A stretch of DNA of 60,125 nt, from the NCBI GenBank assembly GCA_030524785.1, contig JAUNFZ010000005.1:1-60125 (forward strand). The letters are read 5' to 3'. The notes below the pieces were generated by a model. That model did no database searches, had not been told where the DNA came from, and saw nothing but the letters and a program-made list of their open reading frames with translations. The position numbers were made by a program, and so were the translations under genes. The DNA is from Eubacteriales bacterium. Lineage in GTDB: Bacteria; Bacillota; Clostridia; Lachnospirales; Lachnospiraceae. This document shows, in pieces, positions 8,260 to 16,020 of the stretch. Position 1 is the first letter of the stretch. Each line of letters starts with the position of its first letter.

Positions 8260-8288
8260 ATTATAATACCAGAACAAATGTTTGTCAA
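8260..8288 (-). promoter_or_regulatory. Consensus sigma-A promoter of the yneA-like gene
   Basis: On the minus strand TTGACA (8283-8288), 17 bases, TATAAT (8260-8265): exact consensus at both elements. Such a strong promoter suits a gene that is otherwise held off by a repressor. Confidence 0.85.
8271..8284. promoter_or_regulatory. LexA box 2 of the yneA-like gene
   Basis: AGAACAAATGTTTG (GAAC-N4-GTTT) lies within the spacer and touches the -35 element, so binding would block RNA polymerase. Confidence 0.65.
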
Positions 8289-8297
8289 TACTATTTT

Positions 8298-8311
8298 CGA
8301 ACAAATTTTCG
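8298..8311. promoter_or_regulatory. Weaker LexA-like box 3 of the yneA-like gene
   Basis: CGAACAAATTTTCG deviates from GAAC-N4-GTTC in one half. The same CGAACAAATTTTC string recurs at 13310 in the lexA promoter, which argues that it is functional. Confidence 0.45.
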
Positions 8312-8349
8312 ATTTTTGCGCTGCGTTTCAATTTTTGTGCGGCGATTTT

Positions 8350-9816
8350 TTATGTAGTTCCCTCAAAGATCTCTTTTGCTTTTTCAAGCCCGGGACCAAG
8401 AACCTCCATGGTCCGCTCATAGGAGGCAAGAGCTTCTTCGTAAATACCGCTGATTCCCGTCTTCGCCTCCAGGCCATCCACATCATCCAGCGGCAGAATA
8501 AAATACTTAGAGCCATTCTCCTGGTAACGGTATACCCAGGTGGGCAGAATATCCACACCGGACAGCTTTACACTGCCCTGCGCGCCTCTTTTAAGCTTCA
8601 TTGTCACCATAACGCCGTCCTCCGTATGGCCTGTGGGCATTTCATCCATCAGAAATGACCGCTGGTTGCTCAATGCATTTCCTACAGAATAGATGCAGAA
8701 CATCTGATTACTTCCGTCTGCGGAGGTTAAAACGTCGATGGGCTGTTCACAGTGAGGGTGGCCGCCGATTACCGCATTTATTCCCATATCGCAGAGCTTT
8801 TGCGCGATTTCCTGCTGATACTGTGCTTCCTGAAGCTGGTACTCTGTTCCCCAGTGCATAACGGCGACAAAAAATACTGCGCCCTCCGACTTCATCTGAC
8901 GGATATTTTCCTGCATTTCACTGTAAAAAGAAGAAAGCTCGTCATAGTTAAAGGAGTTCAGAAGGGGTGCATCCTGTTGTTCCATCACCATTCCGTTCAG
9001 ACTTTTATCCGGACCGCCGGTGACATTTGTCGTTTCATAGACATAATCAGTAAATCCTACCCGGATTCCCTGAATGTCGGCAATATAATAATGCTTCTGC
9101 TGTTCATCCCTTCGGACGCCGGTGTACGGAATCCCTTTTTCTTCGTAAACCTCCATGGTGCGCGAAAAGCCGTAGGACAATCCGTCATAAATATGATTTG
9201 TTGCAAGCATCTGCAGATCCACACCGCTGTCGCGGATATTTTCAATAATAACATCCGGGGACAGGAAATTTGGATATCCCGAATATCCAAGGGTTTCTCC
9301 GCCAAGGGCTCCCTCAAATTCGCAGGTCATATAATCCGGGGCGCTGTAATAAGGGGTAATATACGTATAAATAGAAGAAAAATCGTAAACTCCCTCCTCG
9401 TCAGGATAGGAATCGATAAAGGGCGAGTGAAGGAGCATACAGCCGGTACAGCCGATAGTAATCTCTTTTTCCTCCCAGACCGGTTCTGTTTCCGCAACGG
9501 TCTCGGTCTCCGGTTCCGGTCTGTGAAGTAATGTTCCCAGGGAACGTCCGACAAATCCGACGAGCAAACAGATAAGAACGATGAGAAGCGCAAGAACCAG
9601 AAGCGCTGCCGCCGTGTTCCTTACGTCTGTAAGCAGTTCTTTCCTTCGGTATTTTTTAAATTCTTCCTGGGGAAGCGTTTTTCTTAAACGCTCCCGCTTG
9701 ATTCGTGCCTTTCTGCGCCGGATGCGAAACTCCCGATAGCCGTCCTCTATCCACAGCCCGAAATCGGAAAGCTTCTCTCCTATGCGCTCAAGAATTTTCC
9801 TAAACTGTATGTTCAT
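8350..9816 (-). CDS. CapA-family membrane-anchored protein
   Basis: The 488-residue protein has a long basic cytoplasmic N-terminus (1-60), one membrane segment (about 67-90), a Glu/Thr-rich linker, and an extracellular CapA/PGA_cap domain. That domain belongs to the calcineurin-like phosphoesterase fold. Typical segments are ATNHIYDGLSYG, VAVMHWGTEYQ and VIGGHPHCEQPID, which supply metal-binding His and Asp residues. CapA is known from poly-gamma-glutamate capsule synthesis, but there are no capB/capC genes here and many CapA homologues have unknown substrates. It follows the HAD gene by 55 bases with no terminator between, so it probably belongs to the ZTP-controlled operon. Confidence 0.8.
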   Translation of the reverse strand: MNIQFRKILERIGEKLSDFGLWIEDGYREFRIRRRKARIKRERLRKTLPQEEFKKYRRKELLTDVRNTAAALLVLALLIVLICLLVGFVGRSLGTLLHRPEPETETVAETEPVWEEKEITIGCTGCMLLHSPFIDSYPDEEGVYDFSSIYTYITPYYSAPDYMTCEFEGALGGETLGYSGYPNFLSPDVIIENIRDSGVDLQMLATNHIYDGLSYGFSRTMEVYEEKGIPYTGVRRDEQQKHYYIADIQGIRVGFTDYVYETTNVTGGPDKSLNGMVMEQQDAPLLNSFNYDELSSFYSEMQENIRQMKSEGAVFFVAVMHWGTEYQLQEAQYQQEIAQKLCDMGINAVIGGHPHCEQPIDVLTSADGSNQMFCIYSVGNALSNQRSFLMDEMPTGHTEDGVMVTMKLKRGAQGSVKLSGVDILPTWVYRYQENGSKYFILPLDDVDGLEAKTGISGIYEEALASYERTMEVLGPGLEKAKEIFEGTT

Positions 9817-9871
9817 AACTCACTTATCCTGCGTATCATTTGATTGCAGCCGGCCAGCCGCAGAGCTTCGG

Positions 9872-10561
9872 CTACAGGTATGCGATCTTGGAAAGCTCCG
9901 AAATCGCATGAATTTCATAGGTAATCTTCATATCTGCCGGCCGGGCTATCCTCCAGGGATTATACCAGCAGGTATCGATCCCGGCGTTTATACCTCCCTG
10001 TATATCCGCCGACAGGGAATCCCCCACTAATAATGCTTTGGTTCGGTCAAAACCGGGAATCTCAGAAAAAACAGCCTCAAAATATTCCCTGCGGGGCTTT
10101 TGAAAGCCAATATCCTCCGAGATAAATACGCCCTTTACCAGCCGGTTAAGGCCGCTGTCCCCGAGACGGCGGCGCTGCGTGTAAGAAACGCCGTTTGTTA
10201 CAATGTAAAGATTGTGTGTTTTGGAAAGCTTTTGGCATACTTCAAAGGCGCCGTCGATCAGGTATGCTCCTTTGCTTAATTCCTCATTATAGGTCAGCCG
10301 CACCTTCTGCGGATCTGCACCAGTGATGCCAAGCGTCTTAAAAAGGCGGCGAAAGCGCTCCACAAGAAGCGTCTCCTTTGTCATAAGACCCTGCTCAAAT
10401 TCCTCCCAACACGATTTGTTTATACGTGAATAGACCGCTAAAATCCGGTTATCAAAGGGAATCTGATGAAGTTTAAGAGCAGCCTCCAGGCCGCGGGCCT
10501 CCGCCTTTTCAAAATCGAGCAGCGTTCCGTCCGCGTCCAGGAGCAGTGTATCATATTTCAT
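9872..10561 (-). CDS. YjjG-family HAD nucleotidase
   Basis: The 229-residue HAD hydrolase has motif I DADGT (nucleophile Asp9, acid Asp11), motif II VTNG, a conserved Lys in GFQKPRREYF and motif IV VGDSLSADIQGG. This pattern fits the YjjG/YfnB group, which dephosphorylates nucleoside monophosphates including non-canonical pyrimidines. It lies 25 bases downstream of the AICAR formyltransferase gene, so co-transcription with purine genes suggests a role in nucleotide housekeeping. The substrate is inferred. Confidence 0.82.
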   Translation of the reverse strand: MKYDTLLLDADGTLLDFEKAEARGLEAALKLHQIPFDNRILAVYSRINKSCWEEFEQGLMTKETLLVERFRRLFKTLGITGADPQKVRLTYNEELSKGAYLIDGAFEVCQKLSKTHNLYIVTNGVSYTQRRRLGDSGLNRLVKGVFISEDIGFQKPRREYFEAVFSEIPGFDRTKALLVGDSLSADIQGGINAGIDTCWYNPWRIARPADMKITYEIHAISELSKIAYL

Positions 10562-10586
10562 TTCATGTCCTCCGCCGCCGATGAAA

Positions 10587-11762
10587 TTAATGATGGAACA
10601 GCCGGATGCCGGTAAAGGCCATCACCATGTTATACTTATCACAACATTCAATTACAAGATCATCCCTTACAGAACCGCCGGGCTGCGCAATATATTTTAC
10701 ACCGCTTTTGCGGGCGCGTTCAATATTGTCGGAAAACGGGAAAAACGCATCCGAACCCAGGGTCACGCCGTCCATCTGATCCAACCATGCCCTCTTTTCT
10801 TCACGGGTAAACACTTCGGGACGCTCTTTAAAGACTTTCTGCCATGCACCATCCGCCAGCACATCCATATATTCCTCTCCGATATAGACGTCAATGGCAT
10901 TATCACGGTCTGCCCGTCGAATACCGTCGATAAACGGAAGTTCCATCACTTTCGGGCACTGGCGGAGCAGCCAGTTATCTGCCTTCTGCCCGGCCAGTCT
11001 GGTGCAGTGGACTCTGGACTGCTGACCGGCGCCGATGCCGATGGCCTGTCCGTCCTTCACGAAGCAGACAGAATTGGATTGCGTATACTTCAGAGTAATC
11101 AGCGCGATCTTCATGTCGCGCAGGGCATCCGCGGGGAGCTCTTTGTTTTTTGTGACGATATTGGACAGCAGTTCGTCATTGATTGGGAGTTCCTGGCGTC
11201 CCTGCTCGAAAGTAATGCCAAAGACTTCCTTGTGTTCAATAGGATTCGGAACATAGGTTTCGTCGATTTGAATGACATTATAATTGCCGTTTTTCTTTGC
11301 CCGAAGAATTTCAAGAGCTTCCGGGGTATAACCGGGCGCAATGACTCCGTCGGAGACTTCCCGCTTAATCAGCATAGCCGTATCTTTGTCGCAGGTATCG
11401 GAAAGGGCAATGAAATCTCCAAAAGAAGACATACGGTCTGCTCCTCTGGCTCTTGCATAGGCACAGGCCAGCGGTGAGAGCTCGCCGCAGTCGTCCACCC
11501 AGTAAATCTTGGCCAGCGTATCCGTAAGGGGCAGGCCGATAGCCGCTCCTGCAGGAGAAACATGTTTAAAGGAGGTTGCAGCCGGAAGGCCAGTGGCTTT
11601 TTTCAGCTCGCGAACCAGCTGCCAGCCATTGAAAGCGTCCAGAAAATTAATGTATCCGGGACGGCCGGACAGTACCTGAATTGGAAGTTCTCCCTCGTTC
11701 ATATAAATTCTGGAGGGCTTTTGGTTAGGGTTGCAGCCATACTTTAACTGTAATTCTTTCAT
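10587..11762 (-). CDS. purH: Stand-alone AICAR formyltransferase (PurH C-terminal type)
   Basis: The 391-residue protein corresponds to the formyltransferase part of bifunctional PurH, which transfers a formyl group from 10-formyl-THF to AICAR. The catalytic Lys-His pair is visible in TSFKHVSPAG, and the nucleotide-binding PGGSVRDD lies near the C-terminus. The IMP cyclohydrolase (MGS-fold) domain of normal PurH is missing. The next gene upstream supplies an unrelated PurO-type cyclohydrolase, so the pair replaces PurH. AAAGGAAG precedes the ATG at 11762. Longer starts lack a ribosome-binding site. Confidence 0.9.
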   Translation of the reverse strand: MKELQLKYGCNPNQKPSRIYMNEGELPIQVLSGRPGYINFLDAFNGWQLVRELKKATGLPAATSFKHVSPAGAAIGLPLTDTLAKIYWVDDCGELSPLACAYARARGADRMSSFGDFIALSDTCDKDTAMLIKREVSDGVIAPGYTPEALEILRAKKNGNYNVIQIDETYVPNPIEHKEVFGITFEQGRQELPINDELLSNIVTKNKELPADALRDMKIALITLKYTQSNSVCFVKDGQAIGIGAGQQSRVHCTRLAGQKADNWLLRQCPKVMELPFIDGIRRADRDNAIDVYIGEEYMDVLADGAWQKVFKERPEVFTREEKRAWLDQMDGVTLGSDAFFPFSDNIERARKSGVKYIAQPGGSVRDDLVIECCDKYNMVMAFTGIRLFHH

Positions 11763-11781
11763 CGGTAATCTTCCTTTCTGC

Positions 11782-12495
11782 TTATTTATTTTTATTGATG
11801 ATTCTTGTCTCATACGTTCCGTCTGAAAGTGTAATATAACGCACAAACAGAGAAACCTTATTGTCTTCATTCAGGCTGTTCCAGATCATATCGGCAAAAG
11901 CGTCGATATCGTCTGAAACAGAAACCAGCTTCGGCTCTCCTTCAAAGCTCGGAAGCGGATTGCCGTCGCACTGATAGGTGTGGATGAAGTGCCCCTCTCC
12001 GGCTTTTGGATTCTCATAGGCAAAGGTATAGCGGCGGCAGCTGGAAGGATCTCCTTCATTGCTTTTTAATATGGACATAGCGTAATTGTAGCTGCCATTT
12101 TCAATATGCATAATGCCGGAGATACGCGGCGTATAATTGGGAGCGTCCGGTTCAAATTCGCGGGAGCGAAGGGACTGCTCGAAGGTGAGCTGATGATCCA
12201 TGCCCTCATAGATCGTATCTGTCTGATCGCCGTTTGTCACAATCGTTTTGTTGCCCAGCACGCGCACCGGCGCATAGATAATCAGGCTGGGATCGGTCAG
12301 CTTTGCCGGATCGTACGCCTGGGTACGGATTCCTTCACCGTCCTCCACAAAAACGCGGTTTCGGCTGTTTTCGCTTCTTCCCATAATAAAGTAGGCAGCC
12401 ACAGCTTTCAGACCGTCCGCCGTTTTTCCAATTATGATTCCACGGCCGGGGTACGCATTTGATTTCAGTTCCTGTTCCAGTGATAATCGTTTCAT
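11782..12495 (-). CDS. purO: PurO-type IMP cyclohydrolase
   Basis: The 237-residue protein belongs to the IMP_cyclohyd family first known from archaeal PurO. It closes the ring of FAICAR to give IMP, the last step of purine synthesis. Recognisable segments are NAYPGRGIIIGKT near the N-terminus, FIMGRSENSRNRVF (about 37-50) and PNYTPRISG in the middle. It is first in the operon directly after the ZTP riboswitch, preceded by AAAGGAGAAAGC. Pairing with the formyltransferase gene supports the call strongly. Confidence 0.9.
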   Translation of the reverse strand: MKRLSLEQELKSNAYPGRGIIIGKTADGLKAVAAYFIMGRSENSRNRVFVEDGEGIRTQAYDPAKLTDPSLIIYAPVRVLGNKTIVTNGDQTDTIYEGMDHQLTFEQSLRSREFEPDAPNYTPRISGIMHIENGSYNYAMSILKSNEGDPSSCRRYTFAYENPKAGEGHFIHTYQCDGNPLPSFEGEPKLVSVSDDIDAFADMIWNSLNEDNKVSLFVRYITLSDGTYETRIINKNK

Positions 12496-12525
12496 TTGCT
12501 TTCTCCTTTATTGTAAATTTTACGT

Positions 12526-12640
12526 CAAAAACCGCCTGAGGACCCGTTTGCTCAACAGCGGTCGCCCAGGCGGTCGGCATTTAAAATTCGTTGTACTCCC
12601 CACAGGTCCTCCTGTATCATTCCGCCAGTCGTACAACTGC
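12526..12640 (-). ncRNA. ZTP (pfl) riboswitch with intrinsic terminator
   Basis: Reading the minus strand, a P1 stem GTTGTAC/GTACAAC (12631-12637 with 12590-12596) encloses ACTGGCG, an ACAGG-CCTGT hairpin (12602-12615) and GGGGA. The diagnostic 3' element CCGACCGCCTGGGC follows (12564-12577). This matches the pfl motif, which senses ZMP/ZTP (AICAR and its triphosphate). The CCGCCTGG half also pairs with a later CAGGCGG that is followed by five T (12527-12540), forming an alternative terminator. ZMP binding should stabilise the aptamer and allow read-through into purO-purH. Confidence 0.92.
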
Positions 12641-12647
12641 TGATTTT

Positions 12648-12676
12648 ATCTTACACTATTCCGACAAAATACTCAA
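12648..12676 (-). promoter_or_regulatory. Promoter of the ZTP-riboswitch purine operon
   Basis: Minus strand TTGAGT (12671-12676), 17 bases, TAAGAT (12648-12653). Transcription would start near 12641, right at the 5' end of the aptamer. Confidence 0.7.
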
Positions 12677-12746
12677 TCAGAAATTCCGGAAGAATGAGGA
12701 TGTTTTGAGGATTTTTTGATTTTTGAGCGTTATCTGAGCGCTCAAA

Positions 12747-13181
12747 TTAAATCACGTAGTAATCTCCCATCTGCTGCTGCCATTCCACAAGATCCGCCAG
12801 CGTATAGCTGTCCACCACACCGCAGATGGCTTCATCCAGCTTCTGCCACAGGCGCAGCGTCGCGCAGTATTCCTGGCGCGGACACTGATTTGGATGATCG
12901 TCCAGGCAGGCCACGGGAGCCAGGCTTCCCTCTGTAAGGCGCAGAATCATACCTACGGTGTATTCCCCGGGCGTTTTTGCGAGCCGGTAGCCGCCCTGCG
13001 GGCCTCGGCTGCTTTTTACGTATCCGGCCTTGGAAAGTACTGTGATAATCTGCTCCATATACTTGACGGAAATCTCCTGCCTTTTCGCGATATCCTTTAC
13101 CCGTACCGGTTCACTGTTTCCCATAATTGCCAGATCCAACATTATCCTCAGGGCGTACCGCCCTTTTGTGGAAATTTTCAT
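12747..13181 (-). CDS. Rrf2-family transcriptional regulator
   Basis: The 144-residue protein starts MKISTKGRYALR, the hallmark of Rrf2 regulators. Its winged helix covers about residues 1-75, with the RGPQGGYRLA wing. Three cysteines at positions 92, 100 and 106 could ligate an Fe-S cluster as in IscR or NsrR, though the C-X7-C-X5-C spacing differs from IscR (C-X5-C-X5-C). Its targets are unknown: no isc or cysteine genes are adjacent. The start at 13181 gives the canonical N-terminus with GGAGG upstream; ATG 13196 is possible. Confidence 0.88.
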   Translation of the reverse strand: MKISTKGRYALRIMLDLAIMGNSEPVRVKDIAKRQEISVKYMEQIITVLSKAGYVKSSRGPQGGYRLAKTPGEYTVGMILRLTEGSLAPVACLDDHPNQCPRQEYCATLRLWQKLDEAICGVVDSYTLADLVEWQQQMGDYYVI

Positions 13182-13227
13182 CGGTAAAACCTCCATTTTC
13201 CCAGTAAATTACTATGTTTATATGAAT

Positions 13228-13256
13228 ATCATAATCGTATTTTACAAATTCCGCAA
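13228..13256 (-). promoter_or_regulatory. Promoter of the rrf2 gene
   Basis: Minus strand TTGCGG (13251-13256), 17 bases, TATGAT (13228-13233), divergent from the lexA promoter. Confidence 0.65.
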
Positions 13257-13309
13257 GCAGAAAATTAAAATAACGCACAAGATGCAAGCCGCAATTGAAA
13301 CAAACAGAT

Positions 13310-13336
13310 CGAACAAATTTTCTGAACTTTTGTTTG
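13310..13336. promoter_or_regulatory. Tandem LexA boxes of lexA
   Basis: TGAACTTTTGTTTG (13323-13336, GAAC-N4-GTTT) touches the lexA -35 element. It is abutted by the weaker CGAACAAATTTTCT (13310-13323), which shares 13 bases with the third box of the yneA-like gene. This fits LexA autoregulation. Confidence 0.65.
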
Positions 13337-13362
13337 CATTTTCAAAAAACCTACGGTATAAT
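13334..13362 (+). promoter_or_regulatory. Sigma-A promoter of lexA
   Basis: TTGCAT (13334-13339), 17 bases, TATAAT (13357-13362). The expected transcript starts near 13369, leaving a leader of about 33 bases. Confidence 0.8.
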
Positions 13363-13401
13363 ATTTAAAAATACTGTTTTGAAGATACTATGGGAGGAAT
13401 T

Positions 13402-14022
13402 ATGGCATACGGTAAAATCACAAAAAAGCAATCTGAGATTCTTGAATATATAAAAAGTGAAATTCTGAACAGAGGTTTTCCGCCGGCTGTGCGTGAAATC
13501 TGTGAGGCAGTGAATTTAAAATCCACTTCTTCCGTACACTCTCATCTGGAGACGCTGGAAAAGAACGGATATATCCGCAGAGATCCCACAAAACCCAGGG
13601 CCATTGAAATTATTGACGACAATTTCAACCTTGTCCGCCGGGAGGTTGTAAATGTTCCGATTCTTGGGCGCGTAGCAGCGGGCGAGCCCCTTCTGGCTGT
13701 AGAAAATGTGGAAAACTATTTTCCTATTCCCGCGGAATTTATGCCGAATGTACAGACCTTTATGCTGAATGTCAAGGGTGAAAGTATGATCAATGCCGGT
13801 ATTTTTGACGGAGATCAGATTTTGGTACAGCAGCAGTCCACCGCCAGGAACGGCGATATTGTGGTAGCTCTTGTGGAAGACTCTGCCACAGTGAAAACTT
13901 ATTACAAGGAAGACGGCTACTACCGCCTTCAGCCGGAAAACGACACTATGGAACCGATCATTGTACATGGGGAACTTAAGATTCTTGGAAAAGTGATCGG
14001 TGTGTTCCGCTTTCTTTCGTAA
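13402..14022 (+). CDS. lexA: LexA SOS repressor
   Basis: LexA represses SOS genes and self-cleaves when RecA is activated. The 206-residue protein has a winged-helix domain (about 1-70). The cleavage site is Ala93-Gly94 (RVAAGEP), and the catalytic Ser128 (KGESM) and Lys165 (ATVKTY) are present. Start at 13402 because GGGAGG ends six bases upstream; the ATG at 13390 lies before that site. Two LexA-type boxes overlap its promoter. Confidence 0.96.
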   Translation: MAYGKITKKQSEILEYIKSEILNRGFPPAVREICEAVNLKSTSSVHSHLETLEKNGYIRRDPTKPRAIEIIDDNFNLVRREVVNVPILGRVAAGEPLLAVENVENYFPIPAEFMPNVQTFMLNVKGESMINAGIFDGDQILVQQQSTARNGDIVVALVEDSATVKTYYKEDGYYRLQPENDTMEPIIVHGELKILGKVIGVFRFLS

Positions 14023-14055
14023 TCTTTGAATCTGGTGATTTTTGGCCATAAGCAG

Positions 14056-14097
14056 CAGGACGGATTTCCATGCGCTTTGTACGGGAAATCCGTCCTG
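14056..14097. terminator. Long stem between convergent lexA and rsfS
   Basis: A perfect 14-base stem, CAGGACGGATTTCC (14056-14069) pairing with 14084-14097, with a 14-base loop. It lies where both genes end. Neither strand has a U-tract after it, so it may protect 3' ends or work as a poor bidirectional terminator. Confidence 0.55.
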
Positions 14098-14101
14098 AGT
14101 A

Positions 14102-14461
14102 TTACTGCAGCTGATCGGCGTCAATCAGTTTGCCGTCCCGCCAGATACGTTCCAGATCATAAAAGAGACGGTTTTCCGAATCAAAGACATGCACAATGAT
14201 ATCGCCGTAGTCCAGAAGTATCCAGTTTGCCGTCTGATATCCCTCCACCTGTCTGGTCTGGTATCCATTGCGGCCAAGCGTTTCCTCCACATGATCCACA
14301 AGAGCCTGTACCTGATTTCTGTTCGTACCGCTGGCAATCACAAAATAATCTGCCAGTACGGATACCTCCGTGATATCGATTACCTTAATGTCCTCCGCTT
14401 TCTTATCTTCCAGTGCGCCGACAGTAAGTTTTACCATTTCTTTTGATTTTGTAAGATCCAT
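14102..14461 (-). CDS. rsfS: Ribosomal silencing factor RsfS
   Basis: RsfS binds L14 of the large subunit and blocks subunit joining under nutrient limitation. The 119-residue protein has the family's IKVIDITEVSVLADYFVIASGTN core, and the GDIIVHVFDSENRLFYDLERIW stretch towards the C-terminus. The ATG at 14461 is chosen with GGAGG seven bases upstream. A GTG two codons earlier is closer to that site and less likely. It is the last gene of the rplU-to-rsfS cluster. Confidence 0.93.
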   Translation of the reverse strand: MDLTKSKEMVKLTVGALEDKKAEDIKVIDITEVSVLADYFVIASGTNRNQVQALVDHVEETLGRNGYQTRQVEGYQTANWILLDYGDIIVHVFDSENRLFYDLERIWRDGKLIDADQLQ

Positions 14462-14477
14462 ATTCACACCTCCCTTA

Positions 14478-15071
14478 TCACTCTAAAAATTGTTGTTTAT
14501 AATATTCATACGCCCGCATGGTCATACTGTCAAGATTCTTCGGTGAATTGCGCAGATATGCCAGCGTATCGGAAAGAATTTTAAAAAGCGTCACATCAAT
14601 ATCCTCGAAAGCCAGTTTTCGGACGTCGGCCAGATTCGGGGCTTTGCTGCGCATAGGTTCAATGTAATCTGCGATATAGACAATCTTATCCAAAAGGCTC
14701 ATATCCGGCTTTCCTGTCGTATGACAGGCAATCGCAGAAAGAATTTCTTCGTCTTCCACCCCGTATTTTGCGCGGGCAATATACGCCCCTACTTTGGCAT
14801 GCAGAAGAAAAGGATTTTTCTGCTCGGTTTCGGTCATCAAAATCTGATTCTTCAGACAGAGCTTTACTTTTTTTGCGTCGGGAATACACTTTGCGCAGTC
14901 GTGCAGAAGCCCCGCCACCTCAGCCTTTTCGATATCCGCGCCGTAGCGCATAGCAAGAGCCGCCGAGGTGTACATCACGCCCTGCGTATGTTCATACCGA
15001 TTCTCATCCAGGTATTTTTTCAGTGTTTTTTTCATTTTCAGAATATTGTACACAGTTGTTTTACCTCTCAT
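14478..15071 (-). CDS. yqeK: YqeK HD-domain Ap4A hydrolase
   Basis: YqeK-family HD proteins cleave diadenosine tetraphosphate symmetrically to two ADP. The 197-residue protein shows metal-binding histidines in YEHTQGV, the HD pair in GLLHDCAK, and IACHTTG and DKIVYIADYIEP further on. It overlaps nadD by four bases (ATGA), so the two are translationally coupled. rsfS follows after 16 bases. Confidence 0.9.
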   Translation of the reverse strand: MRGKTTVYNILKMKKTLKKYLDENRYEHTQGVMYTSAALAMRYGADIEKAEVAGLLHDCAKCIPDAKKVKLCLKNQILMTETEQKNPFLLHAKVGAYIARAKYGVEDEEILSAIACHTTGKPDMSLLDKIVYIADYIEPMRSKAPNLADVRKLAFEDIDVTLFKILSDTLAYLRNSPKNLDSMTMRAYEYYKQQFLE

Positions 15072-15688
15072 TCACATTCGTTGTAAAGATGAAGATCACT
15101 GATATAGCGGTTTACGCTGTCGGGAATATAGTAACGTGTGGAACAGCCCTGTGCAATCCAGCCACGCAGCATTTTGGATGAAATATCGATATTGGGAGTA
15201 GAAAGCCTCTGAATCCTTGCATGAAAAAGGTTTTTCAGATGCTCTGCCGTTTGATTCAACTTTTCATCATCTGCATGGTCTCTGCCGGCCACCACAAGAA
15301 TTGCCAGCTGCGCGATACGCCCGGGATCTTTCCACTGCTCAAAGGAAAACAGAGAATCCGCCCCCATGATAAAATAGTATTCCGTATCCGGGCACTCGGA
15401 GGTGAGACGCGTTAGCGTCTTACTTGTATACGTATATCCATCCTCGTGGGCTTCCGCGAGGGAAAGCTCAAAATGAGGGTTGTCTTCAATTGCCAGTCCC
15501 ACCATCTCGATGCGTTCTGAAAGCGCTGCCCGCCCGCTTCGGTTCCGCTTGTGAGGAGGATTCCCGGAGGGCATAAACAGAACTTTCTCCAGTCCGAATT
15601 GCTGATACGCGCTCTCTCCCAGAATCAAATGGCCCACATGTATTGGATCAAACGTGCCTCCCATAATGCCGATTTTTCTTTTTTCCAT
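15068..15688 (-). CDS. nadD: Nicotinate-nucleotide adenylyltransferase
   Basis: NadD adenylates nicotinate mononucleotide in NAD synthesis. The 206-residue protein carries GGTFDPIHVGHL near the N-terminus with the (H/T)xGH active-site motif, PSGNPPHK, and the second adenylyl-transfer motif NIDISSKMLR. GGAGGAATT precedes the ATG at 15688; a longer frame up to 15715 lacks a site. Its position between yhbY and yqeK is typical of Firmicutes. Confidence 0.95.
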   Translation of the reverse strand: MEKRKIGIMGGTFDPIHVGHLILGESAYQQFGLEKVLFMPSGNPPHKRNRSGRAALSERIEMVGLAIEDNPHFELSLAEAHEDGYTYTSKTLTRLTSECPDTEYYFIMGADSLFSFEQWKDPGRIAQLAILVVAGRDHADDEKLNQTAEHLKNLFHARIQRLSTPNIDISSKMLRGWIAQGCSTRYYIPDSVNRYISDLHLYNECE

Positions 15689-15698
15689 AATTCCTCCG

Positions 15699-15992
15699 CT
15701 ACATGGGCAGGACAATCTTTTTCTTTTCGTCCCGTCCCTCTTTGTAGAGTACGATCTTCTTGCCGATCACCTGCACTACCTGGGACCGTGTCCGCTCCGA
15801 AACGATCTGTGCAAGCTCTTTTGGGTCGTCGGCACAGTTTTGAAGTACGCTGATCTTAATCAGCTCACGGGCTGCCAGGGCCTCCTGGATGGCCTTTGTA
15901 TTTTCCGGCGTAAGGCTGGATTTTCCGATCTGGAAAATGGGCTCCATGGTCATTGCCAGACTTTTCAAATACGCTCTCTGTTTGCTCGTCAT
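15699..15992 (-). CDS. yhbY: YhbY-family RNA-binding (CRM) protein
   Basis: The 97-residue single CRM-domain protein associates with pre-50S ribosomes in homologues. Characteristic segments are MTSKQRAYLKSLAM at the start, LIKISVLQNCADDPKE and VQVIGKKIVLYKEGRD at the end. The start at 15992 has GGAGG upstream. It lies between obgE and nadD in an operon devoted to ribosome assembly and NAD synthesis. Confidence 0.92.
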   Translation of the reverse strand: MTSKQRAYLKSLAMTMEPIFQIGKSSLTPENTKAIQEALAARELIKISVLQNCADDPKELAQIVSERTRSQVVQVIGKKIVLYKEGRDEKKKIVLPM

Positions 15993-16020
15993 TACATTTT
16001 CCTCCATTTACTGACGCGAT

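Noticed and set aside
10581-11477. A 298-codon plus-strand frame opposite the AICAR formyltransferase gene
   Set aside because: Shadow of a conserved gene; no ribosome-binding site.
12715-12746. Terminator of rrf2 from the TTGAGCG/CGCTCAA stem
   Set aside because: The minus strand after the stem is A-rich, not T-rich, so it does not look like an intrinsic terminator.
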